This document shows positions 15,274 to 24,182 of a DNA stretch of 64,000 nucleotides, piece by piece. The DNA lies in contig NZ_FOFM01000001.1 of NCBI RefSeq assembly GCF_900110875.1, positions 372,001 through 436,000 on the forward strand. Direction: 5' to 3'. The DNA comes from Pseudovibrio axinellae. GTDB taxonomy: Bacteria > Pseudomonadota > Alphaproteobacteria > Rhizobiales > Stappiaceae. The notes below the pieces were generated by a model. That model saw only the letters and a list, made by a program, of their open reading frames with translations, was not told the DNA's origin and did not search any database. A program made the translations under genes and the position numbers. Within the stretch, counting starts at the first letter, position 1; every line of letters begins with the position of its first letter.

Positions 15274-18000
15274 TTATCTCGCCTTCAAGTTCAAACGCAC
15301 TTGTTTTTCGATTTCAACAATTGCGAAGAGTGTTAGTCCGGTTCCGATAATGAGCAGACCGTCGAAGAATGGAATTGCTCGCGTTTCAAAAATTCCTTGC
15401 AGAAGAGGAATATAGGTTATGGCAAATTGGGCCAATGTAACCGTGATCACCACAATCCAAACAATCCTGGTGCCTCGGATTGCCTCCCAAGTAAGGGAGG
15501 TGCTGTATATATTGCGAATGAAGAACAGGTGGAATATTTCCATCACGACGAGCGTGTTGAGCGCAATTGTTCGGGCAAGTTCTACTGAGTATCCACGTTC
15601 GATTGCGTAACTGTAGATCCCAAAGACACCGCCAAGGAATAGAGCAGCTACCAGAACAATATGCCAGACCAACTCGCCCGTCAGTAATGGCTCTTCCTGT
15701 GGGCGCGGCGCGCGGCGCATCGTGTTTTTCTCAGTTGGCTCAAAAGCAAGAGCGATCCCCAAAGTTACTGCTGTAATCAGATTGACCCAAAGAATTTGAA
15801 CCGGCGTAATTGGTAGGGTCATACCAAACAGCATGGCCACTAGTATGGTACTCGCCTCACCTGCATTGGTCGGCAAAGTCCAGCTAATAACTTTCTTGAT
15901 ATTATCATAGACGGTGCGGCCTTCCTGGACAGCAGCCGCAATTGAGGCAAAATTATCGTCAGCCAAAACCAGTTCTGCCGCTTCCTTAGCCGCTTCGCTT
16001 CCTTTTTTGCCCATGGCTATACCGGCATCGGCGCGTTTTAATGCGGGGGCGTCGTTTACACCATCTCCGGTCATTGCCACTGTCATGCCATGGGATTGCA
16101 ACGCCATTACCAAACGCAGCTTGTGTTCAGGGCTGGTGCGCGCAAAAATATCGCAATCAAGCACCTCCTCCTTAAGCTTTGCATCATCAAAGGTATCTAG
16201 GTCATTACCTGTGAGCACCTTGTTGGGGTTTTTCAGACCTATCTGTTTGGCTATCGCGGCAGCGGTTGCTCCATGATCGCCAGTGATCATTTTCACACGG
16301 ATACCAGCATCATGACATTCACCAATCGCTGTGATTGCCTCTGCCCTTGGCGGATCAATCAGCCCGACCATGCCCAGCAGTGTGCAACCACCCTCCACGT
16401 CCGCATGATTTAATTGCATGTCTTCATTTGGGATGTCTTTTACCGCAAATGCCAAGACACGCTGACCAAGTGAAGCTATGCCGTCTGCTGTCTTGCGCCA
16501 GTAGGCCTCCTCAAGGCGCTCAGATCCGCCATCCGCCTTACGTTGCTTGTTACACATGGCTAAAACGCGCTCTGGCGCTCCTTTGATAAACACAGAGGCG
16601 CGATTGTCTGGGCTATGGTTTAGTGTCGCCATAAAGCGGTGTTTTGCATCAAACGGGATCGTATCTACGCGACGCCAGGTGTTCTGCTCACCTTGGGCAC
16701 CCACGCCGCATTTTGCTGCAAATGCAAGCAGCGCGCCTTCCATCGGGTCACCTTCAACCACCCAAGCCCCTTCGCGCTCTCGAAGCTCTGCGTCATTACA
16801 TAAAACCGCAGCTCGGGCTATTTCTCCCAAAGCAACATGCTCAAAAGGTGAGACGACCTTATCATTGAGTTTGAGCAAACCTTTCGGCTGATACCCCGCC
16901 CCTTCCAATGTAAACACACTTTGGTGAACCAGCGCTGAGGTCACCATCATCTCGTTAAGGGTCAGCGTGCCCGTTTTATCGGTGCAAATTACGGATACTG
17001 ATCCGAGTGTTTCGATGGCCGGAAGCCGCCTAACAATAGCGTTTTGACTGGCCATTGCTTTGACGCCAATCGCCAAAGTGATGGTTAATATGGCGGGTAA
17101 ACCTTCAGGGATTGCAGCCACCGACAACCCAACGACGGCCATAAACAGCTCTGTGAAGTCGTAGTGATCAACAAAGTATCCGAATAAAAGCAACAGGATA
17201 GCTATGGCAAGGATGAGGACGGTCAACCATTTGGCAAACACATTCATCTGTTTTACGAGGGGCGTCGTAAGCGTCTCCACCTTTGAGATCAGACCGCTAA
17301 TGCGCCCAATCTCTGTAGAGGCCCCTGTCGTTACGACAACGCCTTTGCCTTGGCCAGCTGTTACCAATGTACCGGAAAAACCAAGACAGGAGCGCTCACC
17401 TAGCGGCGCATCCATAGCCACACAGGAGCAGTCCTTGTCCACCGGAACGGATTCACCTGTCAAAATAGCCTCTTGTATTGAGAGGCCGTGTGCAGAAAGC
17501 AGCCGGATATCAGCTGGAACTTTGTCCCCCGCCTCCAGCAGCACAATGTCACCAGGAACGAGCATTTCACCGGCGATGCTCTGACGCATTCCATCACGCA
17601 GGACCGAGGCGTGGGGCGCGAGCAGCTCATGGATTGCATCCATTGCTTTTTCTGCATTTCCTTCCTGAATAAAGCCGATAATGGCATTGGTAAACACCAC
17701 GGCCAAAATGACGGAGGTGTCGATCCAGTGATTAAGAAACGCTGTAATAAGAGCGGAGCCAAGCAGCACATATATCAATATGTTATTGAAATGTAGCAGG
17801 AAACGATGGATTGCGCTGCGCTTTTCTTGCTTTGGCATACGGTTAAGTCCGTGCGTTAACACACGAGACTCGGCTTCTTTTTGTGTCAGACCTGCGGGAT
17901 TGGTGCCTAGCTTTTTGAGCACCTGTTCAATCGAACTTGTGTGCCATAGGATTTGTTTTTCTTCGGCACCTGTGTCTTGCTTCACTGCTAATTTCTGCAT
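15274..18000 (-). CDS. P2-type cation-transporting ATPase (PMA1/Ca2+-ATPase-like)
   Basis: A 908-residue P-type ATPase with complete catalytic apparatus. The actuator motif TGES is at 181-184, PEGLP in membrane helix 4 at 298-302, the phosphorylation motif DKTGT at 341-345, KGAPE in the nucleotide domain, and MTGDGVNDAPALKRADAGIAMG in the hinge. About ten membrane helices. Helix 4 PEGLP and helix 5 NAGEAS resemble Ca2+ pumps. Helix 6 reads WVNLITAVTLGIALAFEP, where SERCA has Asp after Thr, so the ion may be Na+ or another cation, as in cyanobacterial PMA1-type pumps. No regulator is adjacent. Upstream lies non-coding DNA, then small unknown genes. Confidence 0.92.
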   Translation of the reverse strand: MQKLAVKQDTGAEEKQILWHTSSIEQVLKKLGTNPAGLTQKEAESRVLTHGLNRMPKQEKRSAIHRFLLHFNNILIYVLLGSALITAFLNHWIDTSVILAVVFTNAIIGFIQEGNAEKAMDAIHELLAPHASVLRDGMRQSIAGEMLVPGDIVLLEAGDKVPADIRLLSAHGLSIQEAILTGESVPVDKDCSCVAMDAPLGERSCLGFSGTLVTAGQGKGVVVTTGASTEIGRISGLISKVETLTTPLVKQMNVFAKWLTVLILAIAILLLLFGYFVDHYDFTELFMAVVGLSVAAIPEGLPAILTITLAIGVKAMASQNAIVRRLPAIETLGSVSVICTDKTGTLTLNEMMVTSALVHQSVFTLEGAGYQPKGLLKLNDKVVSPFEHVALGEIARAAVLCNDAELREREGAWVVEGDPMEGALLAFAAKCGVGAQGEQNTWRRVDTIPFDAKHRFMATLNHSPDNRASVFIKGAPERVLAMCNKQRKADGGSERLEEAYWRKTADGIASLGQRVLAFAVKDIPNEDMQLNHADVEGGCTLLGMVGLIDPPRAEAITAIGECHDAGIRVKMITGDHGATAAAIAKQIGLKNPNKVLTGNDLDTFDDAKLKEEVLDCDIFARTSPEHKLRLVMALQSHGMTVAMTGDGVNDAPALKRADAGIAMGKKGSEAAKEAAELVLADDNFASIAAAVQEGRTVYDNIKKVISWTLPTNAGEASTILVAMLFGMTLPITPVQILWVNLITAVTLGIALAFEPTEKNTMRRAPRPQEEPLLTGELVWHIVLVAALFLGGVFGIYSYAIERGYSVELARTIALNTLVVMEIFHLFFIRNIYSTSLTWEAIRGTRIVWIVVITVTLAQFAITYIPLLQGIFETRAIPFFDGLLIIGTGLTLFAIVEIEKQVRLNLKAR

Positions 18001-18187
18001 TGGCCTACTCGCTCACCCAAGTTATGGCGCCGAAAACTCTGCGGTCATAGGTGTTAGAAAACGAAGCAACTATGGGTGAGACTATTTTACATAACATCTC
18101 AACAATGCAACTTGATCCACATCAATTCAAGCTTGTTGGCGGTATCTCGTGGGAATACAGTTCAGGAGGTTCGTGCGAGCGTGAATT

Positions 18188-18484
18188 TTATTTACTGAGC
18201 GAGAATTCGATAAATGCCGTGAAATATGCGTAGCCCAGAATGCCGAAGGGTACTAGAAACGCGTGCCAAAGCCCGATCTTTGATAGCCTTGTGTGTATCC
18301 GTTTTATCGGGTCATCTTTTTTTCGAAAAAATGCAGGAAGCAAATGGATCACGTTAAGGTTTGGGCAAAGCCCACGTTCGCGAAGTTGGCTATATTCATT
18401 CTGTTTTCTAATTCGATGAAATGAATAGATGCCTCCCGCAAAAATAACAATAATACCAATGTTACGCAGAGCATCGAAAATCAA
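18188..18484 (-). CDS. Small hypothetical membrane protein
   Basis: A 98-residue protein starting at TTG 18484, supported by AAAAGGTGA eight bases upstream. Two hydrophobic segments are visible: residues 7-22 (IGIIVIFAGGIYSF) and about 72-92 (WHAFLVPFGILGYAYFTAF), separated by a basic cytoplasmic-looking loop with several Arg/Lys pairs. I do not recognise a family. It stands alone, convergent or divergent with uncharacterised neighbours in the accessory block. The ribosome site and composition favour a real gene, but nothing indicates its function. Confidence 0.55.
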   Translation of the reverse strand: MIFDALRNIGIIVIFAGGIYSFHRIRKQNEYSQLRERGLCPNLNVIHLLPAFFRKKDDPIKRIHTRLSKIGLWHAFLVPFGILGYAYFTAFIEFSLSK

Positions 18485-18810
18485 GGCTTCACCTTTTCAG
18501 TTGTTGTTTTAACAGCCGCATCTTCTCCCAACGACGCACCCGCACTTAAGCGATCAGGGTTTAGCCGTCTTGTTTTAGCAGCGAAACCAACCAGGAGTTA
18601 CTTCCTATTGAAATGTACAATTAAGGAGACTGATCAGCATTTGCGTTTGATCGGAACTTTATTGGTAAGCGCACTACCGAATTGTGTGCGGCGGAATTGA
18701 TGCTCGGCAATACGCATTTGTCTGTGGGAAGTGCAGATTGTCGCATGGGGAAACTATCTATTACTGATAGTAAGCAGAGACGAAAGATAATACCAAATAA
18801 GGACAATTTT

Positions 18811-19116
18811 ATGAAAATACTTTCTGCTTCGTTTGCGCTGCTTTTGGCAACAAGTTCCTTCGCGATTGCTAAGGACCAGGTGAACGTTGATGAAATGAAA
18901 GAGCTACTCATCACTGAACTGCGCGCCAATAACTGCGAAATCAAGTTTCCAGACTTGATGAAGATTTTGCAAAGCAAGGGCTTCACACCTGCCAAGAATG
19001 AAGCGACAGGCAAAAGCGACTTTGACATTGTTCAAGATGCAATCACGCAGCTAGACGATGAAAACAAAGCTGATACACAAGCCCGTACTTTGATATTGAC
19101 TGATGGTTCTTGCTAA
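18811..19116 (+). CDS. Small secreted/periplasmic hypothetical protein
   Basis: A 101-residue protein starting at ATG 18811 with AAGGAC upstream. Residues 1-20 form a clear signal peptide (MKILSASFALLLATSSFAIA). The mature part is mostly helical and charged, with two cysteines (NNC near residue 47 and the penultimate-region Cys at the C terminus) that could form a disulfide. The open frame extends upstream without a ribosome site, so the shorter start is preferred. Family not recognised; it resembles small alphaproteobacterial periplasmic proteins with a helix-loop-helix body. A strong terminator follows. Confidence 0.75.
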   Translation: MKILSASFALLLATSSFAIAKDQVNVDEMKELLITELRANNCEIKFPDLMKILQSKGFTPAKNEATGKSDFDIVQDAITQLDDENKADTQARTLILTDGSC

Positions 19117-19147
19117 TCAGGCAAGTTTATTTTTATAGTATTCGTCT

Positions 19148-19179
19148 AAAACCGGCTTTCTCCCAAAAGCCGGTTTTTT
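19148..19179 (+). terminator. Rho-independent terminator after the small secreted protein
   Basis: Stem AAAACCGGCTTT(C) pairs with AAAGCCGGTTTT around a short loop and ends in six T residues, 32 bases after the stop codon. Confidence 0.88.
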
Positions 19180-19393
19180 GCTCTCCAACACTGTGAGAGC
19201 TTACGTGGCAATGACCTCATCAGCACGATAACTCCTCCGTTGATAAAGGAATCCGGCAGTAGGCTCATGTTGTCAGCTTCACGTTTGACCTCCTCAAATT
19301 CGGAACTGATATATGTGACATTGACAGTTCTTCTGAAATTGAAACGTAAAGCGAGATCGAAAAACAGCTGAAACAACACTTCGACAGTTAAGA

Positions 19394-20080
19394 ATGGAAG
19401 TAATCTATCACAAAGCCCAGGAATTGCTTGACCCGATCAGAATACATTCGCGTGAGTGTTTTGCTCCCTCCAGCTTTGAAAGAACTGGTGCGGACGAAAG
19501 CGCGTGAGATCGCAACAGCCGCTGGGCGGCGGATCAACATTACTGTCACTGAAACGTCCAACAGTCAGCGCAAGCTGGGTTCTATAAATGCGTACGACAT
19601 CCGCAAACACGGTGACTTAATCCCCGAGCTTAATGGTTCCCTTCAACTGTGTCGCAGCCTGGAAGATACTACAGGCCATTATGTTTCTGATTGTGACTGG
19701 GAAAATGAGCGCATGACGATGATGCGCCAGACCAAATCCGGTGACACCCACGGTTGGCACTGGGGAGACTATTAATATGCGCTGGTCTTCATCATTGATC
19801 ATCCGCCAATTGATCACGGTGGTATGTTGCAGTGCGTTCCACATACAACATGGGACAGCAGAACCCCATTATTTTCCATACTCTAACTGAAAGTCCAATC
19901 GACACCTATTTTCACCAGGGCGGCGATATTTATTTCTTCAGCACCGACACCACGCTACATCGCACCTACCCTTTAGAAAAAGAAGGCACCCGGATCATAT
20001 TGAACTTCACCTATGATGGCCCGGATGGTGTCGAACGCTCGCGTACGCACGAAACTCAATCTGTTGTTTACGATTGGTGA
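19394..20080 (+). pseudogene. Decayed Fe(II)/2-oxoglutarate amino-acid radical halogenase (BesD/HalD type)
   Basis: Reading through three lesions gives a near full-length member (about 228 residues) of the BesD/HalD family, iron/2-oxoglutarate enzymes that chlorinate free amino acids. ATG 19394 starts MEVIYHKAQELLDPIR, a frameshift near 19440-19460 leads into VLLPPALKELVR, and the next landmark is SGDTHGWHWGDY. An in-frame TAA (19773-19775) follows, the same frame continues [11 protein letters not shown] to TTWDSRTP, and a second frameshift near 19865 leads to STDTTLHR and ILNFTYDG. The H-x-x-H-x-G-D string, the distal His 67 residues after the proximal His, and N-F-T 15 residues later match BesD residues H134/H137/G139/D140, H204 and N219/T221 as I recall them. 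Gly instead of Asp in HxG is the halogenase hallmark. Sequencing error at three sites is possible but less likely than decay. Confidence 0.8.
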
Positions 20081-20605
20081 TCCTTACCTTTGCGTGGTCA
20101 GCAACCGGCATCGACACACAGATGCGACGGTTGTTTGATTTACTTTCAAAGGTGAATGACAGAAATAGGTCTCAAGGAATATACTGCAGCTGGAGTCACC
20201 TGTGGCAGAATGAAAGCCGCAATGACTTCAGTTTGCACCAATGCACCCCATTTCCCATCTCATCCTATCTGCTCATAACGGCTTAGCGACAGGTATTGCA
20301 CGCAATAACAAATTCGTGTCGGTGCGTGAGGCGTTAAGCTTGTCAAGCTTGTCATTGGGTGCATGCGCATATCTGCGGTGATGTGGCCGTTTTTTTCGAA
20401 GCACTTCAAACTATGGCACAAACACTCGTTTTGTTAATCTTGCGCTTGTTGCATTGCGTGCTCACAGGAGTTTCACTGCGATAAAATCAGAGTGATAAAT
20501 GTGAACGTCATCCCAATGAATATATTGGTTATTTTAAACTCCATGAAACATGAGAGATACATTCTTTAGGCAGAGGTCGAACGGTCATGTGTGAGGAGTG
20601 TATCG
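20081..20605. other. Non-coding stretch, no convincing gene
   Basis: About 525 bp after the halogenase remnant. Only short open frames are present (the longest 70 codons), without ribosome sites or recognisable families. A 9-base direct repeat AAGCTTGTC occurs twice in tandem near 20337-20354. The last 100 bases are AT-rich and probably carry the promoter of the following gene. I see nothing else. Confidence 0.6.
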
Positions 20606-22075
20606 ATGCCGCTTGGAAAGCAAAACCAAACTACAGAAGCTGGAACACAAGAAGAGCTGAGCTGGGCAAAACGCGTTTTTCAAGAGCTTAAAATCACCTA
20701 TCCTGACACGGTAGATCAAGGCCAACAGGCTGAAGCTCAAATGCTGAAGCAAAGTGGGTTAAACACCACCGATAGCAAGGCAGTTGAAGCTTCGCTGGCT
20801 CAGGTCGCCTCTGAAAGTCCGGCTGCTCACAAAACTGCGGATAGCCTGATCAAAAGTATCGTCACGCTGTTTACACGTCTGGAAGGTGACAACGAGCTGA
20901 AAGGTACGTTGGATGCTATGCAGGCCTATACCGGTGACAACCCGAAATACGGCGTTGTAGGTCAGCTGGGAGCTGGTGGCTTTACTAAGATAGTCGACGG
21001 CGCCAAAAAGGGTAAGGACACAGATGTGACAGTGCGCGAAAAAGGCACCGCCTATTTCGATCTGTCGAATTCTCCTGCCTTTAGAAAGGCGCTTGAAAAA
21101 ATCTATCATTCACCGGAGTTGCAGGAGAAGGTGAAGGATATCATCGACATCGACTACCTGCATAGCTTCAAGTTTGGCCCGCCGCGCGGTGCGCAACCTG
21201 GCAGCCAGGCTCCCGAAGAGCTTAAGCTTTACACCTACAGAAACGAAAACAAACAGAACGCCTCTGAGAACCCTGAGCTCTATGGCGATGTGCCGGGCAG
21301 TGACGACGACACAGTGCCGGAGAATGACGCACTGGCCGGACAAAGCCTGACGGCAAACCAGCGCAAGTACCGCACCCGCAAGAAAGGGGGCGATGGAGCA
21401 TGGGCTACAGAGGCGGACCTTGAGGCCAATAAGCGCTTAACTGAACGCGAAGCAGCTTTTGCCCGAACGAACCCACGCAACAGGGCCGATAGAGAAGACT
21501 ACCAGTTTAAAGACAAAGGCCCGGTCAAATCAGGTGAGTTGCCTTCCGAAAAGGTGATCGTGGAACATCAGCCCGGTTTTTCGGTCTGGGATGTGAAAGA
21601 TGACACTGGTTTTGCCAAGGATGCAGAAATGCACAATAAGCCCACGGTGGCCGGTCCCTCAGGAACCACTGACCGCTTCATCACTGGCATTCGGTTGCTG
21701 GGTAAAGGCGTGATTAAAGAGTTGGGGCTGGAGGGAAACAATACCGAGGCGCAAGTTAAGGAGCTAGGGCGCTGGCTTGCAACCGGATATCTGGTTGGCG
21801 ATGAGCACCACTCCGCTGTCGAAGTTAACCTTGGCGCTGCCAACCATGGCCTGAAACCACAATGGGGTTCGGATCTGTACACAGAGCCATTCTCTGAGCC
21901 AATCAAAGGGAAAGGCTTTGAGATTTCTAGTGAAACTGTGGTTGGACAGCTTGAGAAGAAACTTGAAACGGCAAAAGAAGATGCCGTGAACAAAGAGTCC
22001 TATCGCTTTGATCTGGAAGGCGGTTCTAAGGGCTCGGTTACACCTGATGGCCGCGTTAAGAAGCCTAGCAATTAG
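20606..22075 (+). CDS. Hypothetical cysteine-free hydrophilic protein, possible effector-like
   Basis: A 489-residue protein starting at ATG 20606, chosen over an in-frame GTG because GAGGAG lies eight bases upstream. It has no signal peptide, no membrane segment and not a single cysteine. It is rich in Lys, Glu, Asp, Gly and Asn. The N-terminal 110 residues look helical. A Gly-rich stretch (VVGQLGAGGF) lies near 120, a long acidic/polar linker near 220-330, and a more ordered C-terminal part includes ITGIRLLGKG and DEHHSAVEVNLGAANHGL, the only stretch that looks like a conserved active or binding site. The family is not recognised. It lies in an accessory block; a role as a secreted or phage/interbacterial cargo protein is speculation. 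Confidence 0.75.
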   Translation: MPLGKQNQTTEAGTQEELSWAKRVFQELKITYPDTVDQGQQAEAQMLKQSGLNTTDSKAVEASLAQVASESPAAHKTADSLIKSIVTLFTRLEGDNELKGTLDAMQAYTGDNPKYGVVGQLGAGGFTKIVDGAKKGKDTDVTVREKGTAYFDLSNSPAFRKALEKIYHSPELQEKVKDIIDIDYLHSFKFGPPRGAQPGSQAPEELKLYTYRNENKQNASENPELYGDVPGSDDDTVPENDALAGQSLTANQRKYRTRKKGGDGAWATEADLEANKRLTEREAAFARTNPRNRADREDYQFKDKGPVKSGELPSEKVIVEHQPGFSVWDVKDDTGFAKDAEMHNKPTVAGPSGTTDRFITGIRLLGKGVIKELGLEGNNTEAQVKELGRWLATGYLVGDEHHSAVEVNLGAANHGLKPQWGSDLYTEPFSEPIKGKGFEISSETVVGQLEKKLETAKEDAVNKESYRFDLEGGSKGSVTPDGRVKKPSN

Positions 22076-22273
22076 GAGATTTGCTTCTGCTTCTCTCTCA
22101 GCTTGCATTTTTTTGATGTTGGGAGAGAAGTCTTTTAGAGCGGCCGCAGCATCTTCCTCTGTATGCTGGCAGCTTTGATGATCCTTTGGGCATTCCTTAA
22201 CACGCGTTAGGAAATTTTTAATGGAATCACACCATCATAAGAACATAGGAAGAACATCAGGTGTTTAATTACT

Positions 22274-22510
22274 ATGTCCAAAAAGTTTCAGTGGCGGCAG
22301 CGTTGGAAAAACGTCCCAGACCACAATGTGGGCACGGGCGTCCTTAGTACTGAGATGAGCATGCGCGTTCATCGCGAAAACGCGGAAGACACCCGTAAGC
22401 GATGGCGGTGGGAGCTGCACCATAATGGTGTCGTGTGCAAAGGCAATGTCAACGATAAGGTTGAAGCCATGCAAAAAGCGCAGGATGCCTATATCGCTTA
22501 CCTGCGCTGA
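22274..22510 (+). CDS. Small basic hypothetical protein
   Basis: A 78-residue tryptophan- and arginine-rich protein (FQWRQRWKN, TRKRWRWELHHNG) ending in a helix MQKAQDAYIAYLR. The ribosome site is weak. Composition and an amphipathic C-terminal helix suggest a real protein, and the WRWELHHNG string looks like a beta hairpin of the kind seen in small DNA/RNA-binding or phage-associated proteins. No family recognised. It is convergent with the EamA gene, 16 bp away. Moderate confidence that it is expressed; function unknown. Confidence 0.5.
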   Translation: MSKKFQWRQRWKNVPDHNVGTGVLSTEMSMRVHRENAEDTRKRWRWELHHNGVVCKGNVNDKVEAMQKAQDAYIAYLR

Positions 22511-22526
22511 TCTTATCCGTTAACAT

Positions 22527-23405
22527 TTAATTGGTTGCCGTTGCCCTTTTGGTTTGCTTGGCAGCCGTTGCTGTAGCAGGCGCTTTCAAAGCATAAACGA
22601 TACTGCCAAGCACGATGCAAATGCCTACCCACTGACGCCAGCCAAAGTCTTCTCCCACAAGCACCTGACCACACACGACGGCAGAGACCGGGTTGACCAG
22701 GGACAGAAAACCAATCGTAGTCGGGTTGAGCTGAACGATCCCTTTGAGCCAGTTGACCGAGGCCCAGCCCATTCCCACAATTCCGATCCAGAAGAACGCC
22801 AGCGCCATGCCCAGATCAGGTATCGGGGCCGCCCCTTCTAATATGAGGGCAATCGGCACGGCATAAAGCCCCCCAAGCGTGACATGCCACCCTGTATAGG
22901 TGACCATGCTTGCTTCTGGTTTGCCCCACTTATTGCTTAAATAGACACCGGTGAACGTGCTCAGGCACGCGACCATCGCCGCACCGATGCCAAGCCAGTC
23001 CACTTCCAGAGCGCCAAGCAGCAACAAGGCGACACCAAACAACCCAATAAACGAGGCGACCAGCTGGCGCGCAATGGGTTTCTTTCCATCCAGAACCCAG
23101 ATGTAGAAGATGACCTGTAAGGGCAGCGTCGCCATGATGGTTCCAGCCATGCCACTTGGAAGACGGAACGCGGCGATGAAAACGAAAAAGATCATAGACA
23201 GGTTGGTCAGCCCGATGATCATTGCACGCTGCATCCAGCGGGCCGAGAGCAAGCCGGGAGCAAAGGCAAGAAGCAACAGACCTGCTGGCAGCAAGCGGTA
23301 GACCACCATCCAAACAGGATCTTGCGCAGGCAATAGAAGGATCGTGATCGCATAGGTAGTGCCCCAGATTGCAGGGGTTAGCGCAGTGCGAAATTGAATG
23401 AGCAT
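22527..23405 (-). CDS. EamA/DMT family transporter
   Basis: A 292-residue drug/metabolite transporter with the expected ten membrane helices arranged as two EamA repeats (about residues 5-130 and 145-275). The first helix contains TPAIWGTTYAI, the typical AxxWGxxxx start, and the second repeat contains WGKPEASMVTYTGWHVTLG. Such proteins export amino acids, purines or drugs. The C-terminal tail is basic. It is divergent from a MarR regulator, with two copies of a 19-bp element between them, so expression is probably controlled by that regulator and induced by the exported compound. Substrate not predictable. Confidence 0.92.
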   Translation of the reverse strand: MLIQFRTALTPAIWGTTYAITILLLPAQDPVWMVVYRLLPAGLLLLAFAPGLLSARWMQRAMIIGLTNLSMIFFVFIAAFRLPSGMAGTIMATLPLQVIFYIWVLDGKKPIARQLVASFIGLFGVALLLLGALEVDWLGIGAAMVACLSTFTGVYLSNKWGKPEASMVTYTGWHVTLGGLYAVPIALILEGAAPIPDLGMALAFFWIGIVGMGWASVNWLKGIVQLNPTTIGFLSLVNPVSAVVCGQVLVGEDFGWRQWVGICIVLGSIVYALKAPATATAAKQTKRATATN

Positions 23406-23416
23406 TCACTTTGACC

Positions 23417-23493
23417 TTAAGTATCTTGAACTTAAACTAATATGTCATAGAATTAGAATATGGGTTAAGATTCGTCAAGTATCTTGAATTCAA
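23417..23493. promoter_or_regulatory. Two-copy operator in the EamA/MarR divergent promoter
   Basis: TTAAGTATCTTGAACTTAA (23417-23435) and TCAAGTATCTTGAATTCAA (23475-23493) are 58 bp apart, i.e. on nearly the same helix face. Each contains an internal palindrome (TTGAATTCAA in the second), the size expected for a MarR dimer site. One copy sits next to the EamA start, the other before the marR start. Confidence 0.75.
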
Positions 23494-23549
23494 GTAATAC
23501 CTCTGCGATATATATCCTATTGCTTTGAGGCGGATTATTGGGACTTAGA

Positions 23550-24050
23550 ATGACTGATCACGTTGCACGCGTTGTGCGCCAATGGACAAAAGAATTCCCT
23601 GAGGTTGATGCCAGCCCTATGTATGTGCTGGGCAGATTGTTGCGGATCAACACCCAAGTTACCAAAACCCTTGTCGCAAATTTTGCCAAGTTTGGCTTAG
23701 CAAACGGTGATTTTGACGTTCTTGCGACATTGCGACGAAGTGGTGAGCCATATGCGCTGCGCCCGACTGAGCTCTCCAAGTCCAGTATGCTGACTTCTGG
23801 TACCATGACGAGCCGGTTGGATAAGCTGGAAAAGCTTGGGCTGGTGTGCAGAAGCCCTAACCCTGAAGACCGACGTGCCCTCATGATCTACCTGACAGAC
23901 AAAGGGCGGAATTTGGTGGAGGAAGTTGCTAGGAAGCACTTTGAGCTGGAGGCGGAAGTGCTGGACACTCTGGACCCACAGGACCGACAGGCCCTTGAAG
24001 GCATACTGGAGCGGTGGTGCCACCGGCTGGAAGGCGATAGCCCTGCTTAA
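23550..24050 (+). CDS. MarR-family transcriptional regulator
   Basis: A 166-residue winged-helix regulator. The DNA-binding core is clear: FDVLATLRRSG, LRPTELSKSSMLTSGTMTSR (recognition helix), then the wing GLVCRSPNPEDRRALMIYLT with the family DRR motif. A C-terminal dimerisation helix follows. The start is ATG 23550; an in-frame TTG 12 bases upstream is less likely. MarR proteins repress neighbouring exporters and release DNA on binding phenolic or drug-like ligands. The divergent EamA gene and the paired operators make autoregulation plus control of EamA the natural reading. Confidence 0.93.
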   Translation: MTDHVARVVRQWTKEFPEVDASPMYVLGRLLRINTQVTKTLVANFAKFGLANGDFDVLATLRRSGEPYALRPTELSKSSMLTSGTMTSRLDKLEKLGLVCRSPNPEDRRALMIYLTDKGRNLVEEVARKHFELEAEVLDTLDPQDRQALEGILERWCHRLEGDSPA

Positions 24051-24182
24051 AGCGCCCTGGCCTGAACACGGCACCCTGCCCTACTACGCATTCCCCGTCT
24101 TGATCCTACGGATGTCTTGGCCCTGCCGCAGACGTGTTCACACAGCTGTTGGTTTTAGCAGGGCCTGATCGATCTAGGGGAT

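Noticed and set aside
18051-18233. 60-codon plus-strand open frame upstream of the P-type ATPase gene
   Set aside because: It has no ribosome site, overlaps the better supported minus-strand small membrane protein, and shows no recognisable features.
19146-19379. 77-codon minus-strand open frame
   Set aside because: Its 3' part runs through the terminator hairpin of the upstream secreted-protein gene, there is no ribosome site, and the composition is unconvincing.
20074-20286. 70-codon plus-strand open frame after the halogenase remnant
   Set aside because: It overlaps the stop of the pseudogene, with no ribosome site or similarity, and is probably chance.
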